Source: Planctomycetota bacterium
GTDB taxonomy: Bacteria; Planctomycetota; JACOTG01; JAJDCM01
Assembly: GCA_029260825.1 (NCBI GenBank)
Contig: JAJDCM010000100.1
Span: 1 to 48,868 of the forward strand
Reading direction: 5' to 3'
DNA: 48,868 nucleotides
A model generated the notes under the pieces. It did no database searches and was not told the DNA's origin. It saw only the letters and a list, made by a program, of their open reading frames with translations. Positions 16,368 to 23,332 of this stretch are shown here, piece by piece (position 1 is the first letter of the stretch; the number at the start of each line of letters is the position of its first letter). The position numbers and the translations under genes are program-made.

Positions 16368-17495
16368 CTATTGGTTGCGGAACCGGGCGAGAATCAGGCC
16401 CATTTTCTCGAGAAAGATGTCGACCTCCTCTTGGGTGTTGTTGGCGCCCAGAGAGAGGCGTACGGCGCCCCGGATTTGGTCCGGGGATAGACCCATGGCG
16501 GTGAGGACGGAAGAGGGTTTCCCGGTGGCTTGATGGCAGGCAGATCCGGTGGAGAGGGCGATACCGGAAAGGTCGGCGGCAAGGATCAGGTCCTGTCCGT
16601 CGATTCCAGGGATTGAGAAATGGAGAGTGTTGCAGATCTGGTGGTCTGGATTTCCCGTGAATTCGATGTCGGGAGCCAGCCCAGCAAGGCCGATTCTCAG
16701 GGCTTGTTTCAGGTCGGTCAGAGACTTGATCTTCGCCGGAAGGTCTCCGATCTCCTCCACGGCGCGCGCGAATCCCACGGCCCCCGGGACATTCTCCGTT
16801 CCCGGTCGATGTCCTTGTTCTTGATCGCCTCCCACAAAAAGGGGAGGGAGCGTTGTTCCGCGGCGAAGGAAGAGGAGCCCGATGCCCGGTGGTCCGTGAA
16901 CCTTGTGGGCTGTGAACGTGGCCATGTCAACGGGAAGGTCACGAAGTGGGATCTCCATTTTTCCCAGTCCCTGAACGGCATCGCAGTGAACCAGGAGGCC
17001 TCGTTTCCTGGCGGCAAGGCCGAACTCGACGATGGGCTGAATCATTCCAGTTTCATTGTTGCCAAGCTGCAGAGTGACGAGGCCTGGACCCGTGAGGTCG
17101 TCCAGACATGCCTCCACCTGGAGGCGACCGTCGGTGTCTCCTGGAAGTTCGACAACGGTATGCCCGAGTTTCTGAAGGTGAGTTGCAGGTCCAAGAACCG
17201 ATGAATGCTCAAGGGCGGAGTAGTAGAGGGTGTGATCGGAATCCTTCCCCAGCATGGATCCCAGAATGGCAAGGTGATTCGATTCCGTGCCTCCTCCGGT
17301 GAAGACAAGTTCTTCCGGGTCAACTGAAAGGACACGAGCGATGCGATGGCGACTTTGTGAGAGGGACCGTCTCGCCCGCTGTCCGAGTGCGTGCACGGAG
17401 GAGGGGTTTCCCCACAGACCTTCCATGGCTTCTTGCATCTCTTGAAGAGCCGCGGGATTTATCTCGGTTGTTGAGTTGTTATCGAAGTAGATCAT
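16368..17495 (-). CDS. Cysteine desulfurase (NifS/IscS family)
   Basis: The 375-residue length is usual for the family. Visible features are the N-terminal MIYFDNNSTT, the PLP aspartate region HCDAVQGLGK, the PLP-binding lysine in TAHKVHGPPG (Lys198), RPGTENVPG, and the active-site cysteine in STGSACHQATGKPSSVL (Cys320), which accepts the sulfane sulfur. The enzyme converts cysteine to alanine and supplies sulfur for Fe-S clusters and thiolated cofactors. No iscU, sufU or iscR gene is adjacent, so the Fe-S partner cannot be named; the radical SAM protein at 29230 would be one client. It is the first gene of a minus-strand run with the SHMT/GcvT fusion. Confidence 0.92.
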   Translation of the reverse strand: MIYFDNNSTTEINPAALQEMQEAMEGLWGNPSSVHALGQRARRSLSQSRHRIARVLSVDPEELVFTGGGTESNHLAILGSMLGKDSDHTLYYSALEHSSVLGPATHLQKLGHTVVELPGDTDGRLQVEACLDDLTGPGLVTLQLGNNETGMIQPIVEFGLAARKRGLLVHCDAVQGLGKMEIPLRDLPVDMATFTAHKVHGPPGIGLLFLRRGTTLPPLFVGGDQEQGHRPGTENVPGAVGFARAVEEIGDLPAKIKSLTDLKQALRIGLAGLAPDIEFTGNPDHQICNTLHFSIPGIDGQDLILAADLSGIALSTGSACHQATGKPSSVLTAMGLSPDQIRGAVRLSLGANNTQEEVDIFLEKMGLILARFRNQ

Positions 17496-17532
17496 GGTTT
17501 TCCAGTTTGGCTTATTGTTCCCTCAAAGCGTG

Positions 17533-17560
17533 CGAATAGCGACGATTATCGTGGTTGCAA
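17533..17560 (-). promoter_or_regulatory. Possible sigma-70 promoter for the cysteine desulfurase gene
   Basis: Read on the minus strand, TTGCAA (17555-17560) and TATTCG (17533-17538) are 16 bases apart, about 40 bases before the ATG at 17495. The palindrome ACGATTATCGT (17542-17552) sits inside the spacer and could be an operator. Confidence 0.35.
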
Positions 17561-17621
17561 GAGGCGGCCTGGTGGCCGGCAAGTGGGTCTGGATGGGTGG
17601 AAAGAAGGTTTTTTTGGGCTC

Positions 17622-17649
17622 TTGACAGAAACGCGCTTACTCCTAAAAT
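17622..17649 (+). promoter_or_regulatory. Strong sigma-70 promoter
   Basis: TTGACA (17622-17627), 16-base spacer, TAAAAT (17644-17649). This is the best housekeeping promoter that I can see in the window. It points away from the cysteine desulfurase gene and drives the structured RNA that follows; the predicted start is near 17656. Confidence 0.75.
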
Positions 17650-17814
17650 GTTAAGTAGTTGGATCCGGTGGAGGCGTTCGCAGGCCTCTTCTCGAAGTTC
17701 AGGTTGTGGCCTTGGCTTCGAGGCCGGAGCGTGCTCCAGTTATAACGGCGACTGGAAGCCCGGTTTGCGGAGACTGGCTCTGCATAGATAGCCGAGAAAG
17801 GAGGTGATCCCCAT

Positions 17815-17856
17815 ATGTTACGATTTGCGGTGATATGCGAGGTGGTGGCCTCCTAG
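17815..17856 (+). CDS. Possible 13-residue leader peptide within the structured RNA
   Basis: ATG at 17815 lies ten bases after the very strong ribosome site AAAGGAGGTGATCC and opens a 13-codon frame, MLRFAVICEVVAS, ending at TAG (17854). The last two sense codons (GCC TCC) form the CCTCC that can pair back to the ribosome site. Translation would therefore interfere with RNA pairing, which is why it is listed; nothing else shows that it is translated. Confidence 0.3.
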   Translation: MLRFAVICEVVAS

Positions 17857-17907
17857 ACGTCAATACGACACTTCGTGGCTGCTTGGAGGATCCAGGCACC
17901 ACCAATT

Positions 17908-17970
17908 CCCAATGGTCCGCATGTCACCTGCGGCTCGACCTCCGGGTCGGAACCATTGGGATTTTTTTTT
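17908..17970 (+). terminator. Branched intrinsic terminator
   Basis: Outer stem CCCAATGGT (17908-17916) with ACCATTGGG (17952-17960), enclosing two hairpins, CCGCA/TGCGG (17917-17933) and CGACC/GGTCG (17936-17949), followed by A and nine T. It stops just 30 bases before the DUF6122 gene, so that gene would depend on read-through or on its own promoter. Confidence 0.85.
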
Positions 17971-17999
17971 GACTGGATTTTTGGTTGAACCCGCCGGGA

Positions 18000-18314
18000 A
18001 TGCGACCCGCCCTTCATCTCTTGTTGCACTTTATTGTGCCCGGGCTCGTGGCACGGCTGGGCTACCGTGATCATTTCTGGAAGGCGTGGCTGACCATGCT
18101 AGCCGGAATGGTGATCGACCTGGATCATTTCCTTGCGACTCCGCTCTATGACCCGAACCGCTGCAGTCTGAGTGCTCACCCTCTTCATTCCCCACCGGCC
18201 ATTCTGGCCTACGTGATCTTGACGGCGATTCCCCGAACGAGGATCTTCGGCGTGGGGCTCTTGATCCACATTGCTCTGGATGGTCTGGATTGCTTGTGGA
18301 TGAACTGCTCCTGA
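18000..18314 (+). CDS. DUF6122 family small membrane protein
   Basis: The 104 residues match the DUF6122 pattern that I remember: HLLLHFIVPG near the start, WKAWLTMLAGMVIDLDHFLATPLYDPNRCS in the middle and HPLHS, then a C-terminal hydrophobic segment with HIALDGLDC. Three hydrophobic segments and conserved His/Asp residues suggest a membrane metal-binding or hydrolase-like protein; its function is unknown. ATG at 18000 is preferred over TTG at 17985 because it gives the family N-terminus; neither has a good ribosome site. It lies directly after the branched terminator and ends 31 bases from the convergent aminotransferase gene. Confidence 0.75.
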   Translation: MRPALHLLLHFIVPGLVARLGYRDHFWKAWLTMLAGMVIDLDHFLATPLYDPNRCSLSAHPLHSPPAILAYVILTAIPRTRIFGVGLLIHIALDGLDCLWMNCS

Positions 18315-18345
18315 TCCATTCAGTAAAGCGATGGAGCCCAATGCA

Positions 18346-19551
18346 CTAGTGGGGGGTCGGGGTCGGCTGAGAAAGAAGCTGGGTGATCCGCTCCATGCCA
18401 TCTTTGATGGTTGCGGCAGATGCAGCGTAGGAGAGCCTCACGTAACCATCTGCACCGAATCCTTCGCCGGGGACAACGGCAACGTGAGCCTTCTCCAGAA
18501 GGTACTTGGCAAGATCATCGGACGAGTGAATCTCGAGTCCTCGATCACTGAGATTTTGGATGCACTTCTGGAAGTTGGGGAAGACATAGAAAGCGCCTTC
18601 CGGAGGATGGCAGGTCACTCCTTCGATTGCGCTTAGCTTGGAGAGAATCAGGTCTCGTCGATCGGAGAACTTGTTGATCATGGTGTCGAGCGCGGTCTTG
18701 GGTCCGTTCAGTGCCTCGACCCCGGCCTTCTGAGAGATGGAGCAAGGATTGGACGTATCATGACTCTGAACCCGGGCCATGGCCGAGATGATCTCTTTTG
18801 GGCCGCACGCGTAACCGAGTCTGAATCCGGTCATGGCAAAAGTCTTTGAGAAGCCATTGATCAGAATGGTTCGCTTCTTCACCTCTTCCCCGAGGGATGG
18901 GAACGAAGTGAATTCGAAGTCGTTATAAACGATGCGATCGTAGATCTCATCGGAGATGACGAGGATGTCACGGGCAACGATGATGCGACCGATTTGTTCC
19001 AGTTCACTTCGGGTGTAGGTTGCCCCGGTTGGATTCGAGGGGTTATTGAGAAAGAGGGCTCGTGTCTTTTCGGTGATGCTCGCCTCGAGTTGGTCGGGCG
19101 TGATTTTGAATCCGTGTTCTTCGGTTGTGTTGAGGATCACGGGAACCGCATCGACGAGATTGAGTTGCTCGGGGTAAGAAACCCAGTATGGCGCCGGCAA
19201 GAGGACCTCATCGCCCGGATTGAAAAGTGCGACGGCCGCGTTGTAAAGACAGTTCTTGGCGCCGGACGAGACCATGATTTCGTTCGGCTCATACGTGAGT
19301 CCATAATGATGATTCAAGTTGTCATTGATGGCCTTCTTGAGATCAGGAATGCCCGTCGTTGGGGTGTACCGGGTGTGATTCTCATCGATTGCTTTTTTCG
19401 CTGCATCTTTGATGTTCTGAGGGGTCGGGAAGTCAGGTTCCCCTACGCTGAAATCGACGACATCGATTCCATCGGCTCGCATCTCCTTGGCGCGGGTGCT
19501 GATGGCCAGGGTGGGGGATCCGGCGACGCGTTTGATTCGACTTGAAAGCAT
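18346..19551 (-). CDS. Pyridoxal-phosphate aminotransferase, aspartate aminotransferase type (class I)
   Basis: ATG at 19551 has AGGA nine bases upstream; the in-frame ATG at 19560 is too close to it. The 401-residue protein has the fold-type I landmarks: VVDFSVGEPDFPTP at the N-terminus, YTPTTGIPDLKKAI, the substrate/PLP aspartate in NNPSNPTGATY and VISDEIYDRIVY, the PLP lysine in NGFSKTFAMTGFRLGY, and the substrate-binding arginine in GYVRLSYAAS. This is the Igamma-type aspartate aminotransferase of many bacteria (aspartate + 2-oxoglutarate to oxaloacetate + glutamate), possibly with prephenate activity. It is downstream of pdxT with a 122-base gap, so it is either the last gene of the PLP-synthesis operon or has its own promoter. 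Confidence 0.9.
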   Translation of the reverse strand: MLSSRIKRVAGSPTLAISTRAKEMRADGIDVVDFSVGEPDFPTPQNIKDAAKKAIDENHTRYTPTTGIPDLKKAINDNLNHHYGLTYEPNEIMVSSGAKNCLYNAAVALFNPGDEVLLPAPYWVSYPEQLNLVDAVPVILNTTEEHGFKITPDQLEASITEKTRALFLNNPSNPTGATYTRSELEQIGRIIVARDILVISDEIYDRIVYNDFEFTSFPSLGEEVKKRTILINGFSKTFAMTGFRLGYACGPKEIISAMARVQSHDTSNPCSISQKAGVEALNGPKTALDTMINKFSDRRDLILSKLSAIEGVTCHPPEGAFYVFPNFQKCIQNLSDRGLEIHSSDDLAKYLLEKAHVAVVPGEGFGADGYVRLSYAASAATIKDGMERITQLLSQPTPTPH

Positions 19552-19673
19552 GGATTTCATTCCTTACCCAATTCTCCCGGAGCCTCGGTCCGGGGCGAAC
19601 ATTCTGAGGACGACGAGCTTCCTTCGCGACGAAGTCAAAAGCCCACAGTGCCCAACTCATGAATCATCCGGGC

Positions 19674-20294
19674 TCAGCCTCTGTTCGGAATTTTAGCCCT
19701 TTCTCCTGTAGTTACCAGTGGGAGACCGAGTCCCAGGAAATGGCGGTGGATGGAGAGGTCGTTGGTCAGCTCCGGATGGAATGTGGCAAGAAGCACACGA
19801 TCACCCTCGATGAGAATCGGCTCATCCCCTCTGGTTCCAAGTACTTTCAGCAATGGAGAGGGGTGGTGCATCTTGGGCGCACGGATGAAGACGCACTTGA
19901 AGTTTTGCTCGAGTTCGCCAAGAGAGATTGTCTCGGTAAAGCTGTCTAGCTGACGGCCATAAGCGTTCCGATCCACCTGAACATCCGCGAATCCGAACCG
20001 TGGGGGAGGGTCGTTTGAGCCGGCCCTCCCCAGGAGAATGGCTCCTGCGCACGTTCCAAAGAGATGGAGGGAGCCGGATTCATAGGCGTCCACGATGGGC
20101 TGAATCAGCCCATAGTCCTGGAGGAGTTTGTGCATCGTCGTGCTTTCTCCTCCCGGAATGATGAGGTGGGTCAAGCCTTCGACGTGTTCCGGTTTGATCA
20201 CCAGCCGCGGAGAGAAGCCGAGCTTTTTCAGGCTCTTTGCGTGATGCTCGAAGGAACCTTGAAGGCCGAGGACGCCAGGAACGATGTTCACCAC
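19674..20294 (-). CDS. pdxT: Pyridoxal 5'-phosphate synthase, glutaminase subunit PdxT
   Basis: The 206-residue glutamine amidotransferase has the family N-terminus [12 protein letters not shown], the oxyanion-strand motif PGGESTTM, the nucleophile in [10 protein letters not shown] (Cys82) and the His/Glu pair of the triad in TFHPEL (His174, Glu176). It hydrolyses glutamine and channels ammonia to PdxS. The GTG start at 20294 lies inside the end of pdxS (7-base overlap) after AGGAGAGG, so the two subunits are translationally coupled. Confidence 0.95.
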   Translation of the reverse strand: MVNIVPGVLGLQGSFEHHAKSLKKLGFSPRLVIKPEHVEGLTHLIIPGGESTTMHKLLQDYGLIQPIVDAYESGSLHLFGTCAGAILLGRAGSNDPPPRFGFADVQVDRNAYGRQLDSFTETISLGELEQNFKCVFIRAPKMHHPSPLLKVLGTRGDEPILIEGDRVLLATFHPELTNDLSIHRHFLGLGLPLVTTGERAKIPNRG

Positions 20295-21220
20295 CCTCTC
20301 TCCTGCATGCGCTCTTCGTCGGCGATGGACGCCATTTCGAGTCCTTCCATCGGGTCTCCCAGGTCACGGGAGATCTTGACGAGCTCGGCAGGGTCCTGGA
20401 AATGAGTTACCGCGCGGACGATGGCCCGGCCGGTTTTTCCCGGGTCAGATGATTTGAAGATACCGCTTCCTACAAAGACCGACTCGGCTCCAAGCCGCAT
20501 CATCAAGGCAGCGTCCGCGGGGGTGGCGATTCCGCCGGCAGCAAAGTTTGGCACCGGAAGCGTTCCGGTTCGGGCAACCATCTGGACAAGATCGAAAGGA
20601 GCGCGAAGGTTCTTGGCCTCCGTCATCAGCTCTTCATCCCGAAGAGTGGTGAGAAAGCGCATCTGGCTCTGGATGAGGCGCATGTGACGAACCGCTTCCA
20701 CGATGTTGCCTGTTCCCGGTTCGCCCTTGGTGCGAATCATGGCGGCCCCTTCCCCGATCCGCCGCAGGGCTTCGCCGAGGTCGCGAGCGCCGCACACAAA
20801 CGGAACTTTGAAGGAGTTCTTGGCGATGTGGTGTTCTTCGTCTGCCGGAGTGAGGACTTCGCTTTCATCGACAAAGTCAGCGCCGAGTGCTTGAAGGATC
20901 TCTGCCTCCACGAAATGTCCAATGCGGGCCTTGGCCATGACGGGAATGGTGACCGCGTTCATGATGGACTCGATTCTCTCGACCGTCGAAGTGCGGGCGA
21001 CTCCGCCTTGCTTCCGGATATCGGCCGGCACCCGCTCCAGAGCCATCACGGCGGCCGATCCAGCGTCTTCGGCGATCTTGGCATCATCGGCTGTGGTGAC
21101 GTCCATGATGACGCCGCCCTTCAGCATGTTGGCAAGACCGACTTTCACTTCGAAAGTGCTTCCCTCCGGATTGTTGTTGCCATCGTGGGATGGGTTCACG
21201 AACCCTTGTTCATCATTCAT
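20288..21220 (-). CDS. pdxS: Pyridoxal 5'-phosphate synthase, lyase subunit PdxS
   Basis: The 310-residue beta/alpha barrel contains the very conserved stretches [34 protein letters not shown] (with the Schiff-base lysine), [17 protein letters not shown] and [11 protein letters not shown], and [16 protein letters not shown]. It makes PLP from ribose 5-phosphate, glyceraldehyde 3-phosphate and ammonia from PdxT. The first ~22 residues ([14 protein letters not shown]) are a low-complexity extension. AAGGAGG precedes the ATG. It starts 21 bases after the MocR regulator gene on the same strand. Confidence 0.96.
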   Translation of the reverse strand: MNDEQGFVNPSHDGNNNPEGSTFEVKVGLANMLKGGVIMDVTTADDAKIAEDAGSAAVMALERVPADIRKQGGVARTSTVERIESIMNAVTIPVMAKARIGHFVEAEILQALGADFVDESEVLTPADEEHHIAKNSFKVPFVCGARDLGEALRRIGEGAAMIRTKGEPGTGNIVEAVRHMRLIQSQMRFLTTLRDEELMTEAKNLRAPFDLVQMVARTGTLPVPNFAAGGIATPADAALMMRLGAESVFVGSGIFKSSDPGKTGRAIVRAVTHFQDPAELVKISRDLGDPMEGLEMASIADEERMQERGW

Positions 21221-21241
21221 GATGTTTCTTTTCCTCCTTCT

Positions 21242-22792
21242 TTACACAAGTGGCGGGTCGTCAGCGAATTCGGGGCGACCCAGGGGATTGTTCGAATATT
21301 CTGCTAGCTCCTGCTTCATTTCTTCGGACAGGATGCGAATTCCGCGCTCGATGAGCGCCGGTTTGACCGAGGCAAACGAAAGCCTGAATCCCGAGACTTC
21401 GTTGTTCGCTGCGAAGAAATGTCCGGGAGTGAATAGAACTCCTCGCCTTGCCGTACGTTCGAGAAGCGAGGTAGATGTTATGCCGGTAGGAAGAGTTACC
21501 CATAGTACCAGTCCGCCTTCAGGGCGTGTAAAGGATGCTTCCTGCGGAAGGTGAGTTTCAAGGGCGCCCAGCATGATATCTCGGCGCATTCGATATTCTT
21601 TTCGAACATGGATCAAATGTTCATCGAGGAGCCCACGTTTGACGAATTCGTAGAAGAGTACCTGGGGGAAAAGGTTTGAGCTGATGTCCGTTCCTGCCTT
21701 GAGGGCGAGGAGCGGATCAAAGAGTGGTGTTGGAACCACAAGCCAACCGATACGGAATCCCGGAAAGGCGATCTTGGAAAAGGTTCCGGCAGAGATGACT
21801 CCGTTGTGATTGTCCAGGGCCTTGAGAGAAGGGGGGCGGGAACCTTCGAACCGAAGCTCAGGCTCCGGATCGTCTTCGAAGACTGGAATCTGGTGTTTCC
21901 GGGAGAGCTTGAGGAGTTCGTGTCTTCGAGGGATGGACATCGTGGTGCCGCAGGGATTCTGAAAGCTCGGCATGGTGTAGATGAGCTTCAGGTCTCGCGC
22001 GTTTGCGGAGTTTGCCAGATGGGCGACTTTCATCCCCTGAGAATCGAGTGGAGCGGTGGCGAATCGAACGTCGTGCAGATGAAACAGGTTGAGTGCCCCG
22101 GAATAGGACGGAACTTCGACGCCGACGAGGTCTCCTGACCGGACGAGAAGACGGGCCACAAGATCGAGTCCGTGGGAGGATCCGTTGATGATCAGGACTC
22201 GATTCTTTTGGGGGTCGACCCCCTCCCTCTCGAGTCGCGACGCAATCAATTCCCGAAGGGGGCCATACCCCGACCGCGGCCCGTATTCAAAGAGATGAGA
22301 GCTCTGGCCTTGACCGTGGTCGAACGGAGGTCGGGATAGAACTTCGGAGACGATCGAGCGGATTTCATCGAGGGGAAAGAGGTCCGGATCTGGTGCGCCT
22401 TTGGTGAAGGATATGACCTCGCCCGTTTCGCTCTTCGGTTGCGGTGTCTGGAGCACGCGCCCGGTTCCACTTCGGGATAGAAGTGTTTCCCAGTCGAGTT
22501 GACGGGAGTCCCGTGAGTCGAGGACGGGATCCGGTTGCCCGGTGGTCGTCTCTTGTTCAACGAATGTTCCCTGGCCAACGCAGCTCTTTGTGACCCCTGC
22601 CCGGCAAAGGGCTTCGTAGGCCTGGGCAACCGTGTTGCGATTGACACCGATACTCCGCGCCAGCTTTCGTGCTGACGGAAGACGGGCGCCGACGGGGAAG
22701 TCACCCCGTGCAATGAGCCTCTCCAGTCCAAAGCGAATTTGCGCGTGGATGGGTTCTGGGCCGTCTCGATCGATCTTGAGGGTGATTGACAT
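21242..22792 (-). CDS. pdxR: MocR/PdxR-type GntR regulator with aminotransferase domain
   Basis: ATG at 22792 gives the usual MocR N-terminus (MSITLKIDRDGPEPIHAQI); a GTG at 22834 in the same frame would add 14 residues. The 516-residue protein has a GntR winged helix (~5-75, GDFPVGARLPSARKLARSIGVNRNTVAQAYEAL), a linker, and an aminotransferase-like effector domain with the PLP lysine in GTFSKIAFPGFRIGW. PdxR-type MocR proteins sense PLP and control pdxST. Here the regulator is co-directional with and immediately upstream of pdxS, whereas the better known arrangement is divergent. Three copies of a TAGGyCA element lie upstream (22806-22900), consistent with autoregulation of the whole operon. 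Confidence 0.9.
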   Translation of the reverse strand: MSITLKIDRDGPEPIHAQIRFGLERLIARGDFPVGARLPSARKLARSIGVNRNTVAQAYEALCRAGVTKSCVGQGTFVEQETTTGQPDPVLDSRDSRQLDWETLLSRSGTGRVLQTPQPKSETGEVISFTKGAPDPDLFPLDEIRSIVSEVLSRPPFDHGQGQSSHLFEYGPRSGYGPLRELIASRLEREGVDPQKNRVLIINGSSHGLDLVARLLVRSGDLVGVEVPSYSGALNLFHLHDVRFATAPLDSQGMKVAHLANSANARDLKLIYTMPSFQNPCGTTMSIPRRHELLKLSRKHQIPVFEDDPEPELRFEGSRPPSLKALDNHNGVISAGTFSKIAFPGFRIGWLVVPTPLFDPLLALKAGTDISSNLFPQVLFYEFVKRGLLDEHLIHVRKEYRMRRDIMLGALETHLPQEASFTRPEGGLVLWVTLPTGITSTSLLERTARRGVLFTPGHFFAANNEVSGFRLSFASVKPALIERGIRILSEEMKQELAEYSNNPLGRPEFADDPPLV

Positions 22793-22805
22793 AGTGTTAT
22801 CCAGG

Positions 22806-22900
22806 CATTGACCTATTGGTTTGACAGAGTACACCTCGAAAATGAGAAGTCAACCTTGAATGGAATAGGCCAATTGTTCGGCGTGGCTAGGCCATTTTGG
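22806..22900. promoter_or_regulatory. Operator repeats and promoter for the pdxR-pdxS-pdxT operon
   Basis: The heptamer TAGG(C/T)CA occurs three times: TAGGCCA starting at 22866 and at 22888 on the plus strand (22 bases apart, two helical turns) and TAGGTCA on the minus strand at 22809-22815, in the wider contexts AATAGGCCAATTG, CTAGGCCATTTTGG and CCAATAGGTCAATG. MocR proteins are known to bind direct repeats. A minus-strand promoter TTGACT (22848-22853), 16 bases, TACTCT (22826-22831) lies between the copies. Confidence 0.6.
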
Positions 22901-23332
22901 TGGGCATACGAGGGTCCTTCTCATTGAACCTTGGGGCAGCTTGGTGCCCTCGGGTGGGGACAGGTCTGTCTGAATCCCGGACATTCGTCATCGCAGCCGG
23001 AGGCACAAGTGACCAAGATGCCTCGGGTTAATTCCATGGTAATAAGATGCTTGCGATAGAAATTGCTACGAATATCGAGGTTGGCATTGTGGTTGCTTCT
23101 TTTTTTGTTAGCGAAAAACACACAGCGGACCAAGCAACACACAAAGGGAACCGAGACGATGAACACACGAAAGAGGGGAAGGAGAAGTGGGAGAGGTCCT
23201 CCCGTCACCAGGATCGGGTGACACCGCCCACGCAAGAAGGATGCTGGCGGCATCGACCCTTCACCATTTCACCCAGCTATACCCACCCGCAGCTCAGTCA
23301 AGGACGCGAGAGGAAGAGTAGGAGGAGAGGCG
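22901..23332. other. Intergenic region with 5' leader of the exported thioredoxin-like/HEAT gene
   Basis: Besides the sigma-54-like promoter at 23082, I see no credible gene. From the predicted start near 23108 the leader would be ~225 nt. It contains a 20-codon Arg-rich frame (23159-23221, MNTRKRGRRSGRG...) that could be a small upstream ORF, without a strong ribosome site. Confidence 0.4.
23082..23097 (+). promoter_or_regulatory. Sigma-54-like -24/-12 promoter
   Basis: TGGCAT, five bases, TTGCT, preceded by T; GG (23083-23084) and GC (23095-23096) are exactly ten bases apart. Only the last base of the -24 box differs from the TGGCAC consensus. It points toward the gene at 23333. Confidence 0.68.

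Larger units (their letters stand above)
17656..17970 (+). ncRNA. Structured RNA of ~315 nt with an extended 16S-complementary sequence
   Basis: The RNA is defined by the promoter at 17622 and the T-tailed terminator at 17970. It contains AGAAAGGAGGTGATCC at 17795-17810, a 16-base perfect complement of the usual bacterial 16S rRNA 3' end, and CCTCC at 17849-17853, which can pair either with that sequence or locally with GAGG at 17839-17842. A possible closing stem joins GTTGG and GGTGG (17658-17671) to CCACC and CCAAT (17899-17913). Because CCAAT is also part of the terminator stem, the two folds exclude each other, as in an attenuator. It matches no tRNA, tmRNA, SRP or RNase P motif that I know. 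It is either a stand-alone RNA or a regulatory leader for the gene at 18000. Confidence 0.6.

Noticed and set aside
17908..17960. Cloverleaf-like fold resembling a tRNA
   Set aside because: No T-loop GTTCRA motif, no proper anticodon loop (no U33 equivalent) and no variable or T arm of the right size; it is a branched terminator.
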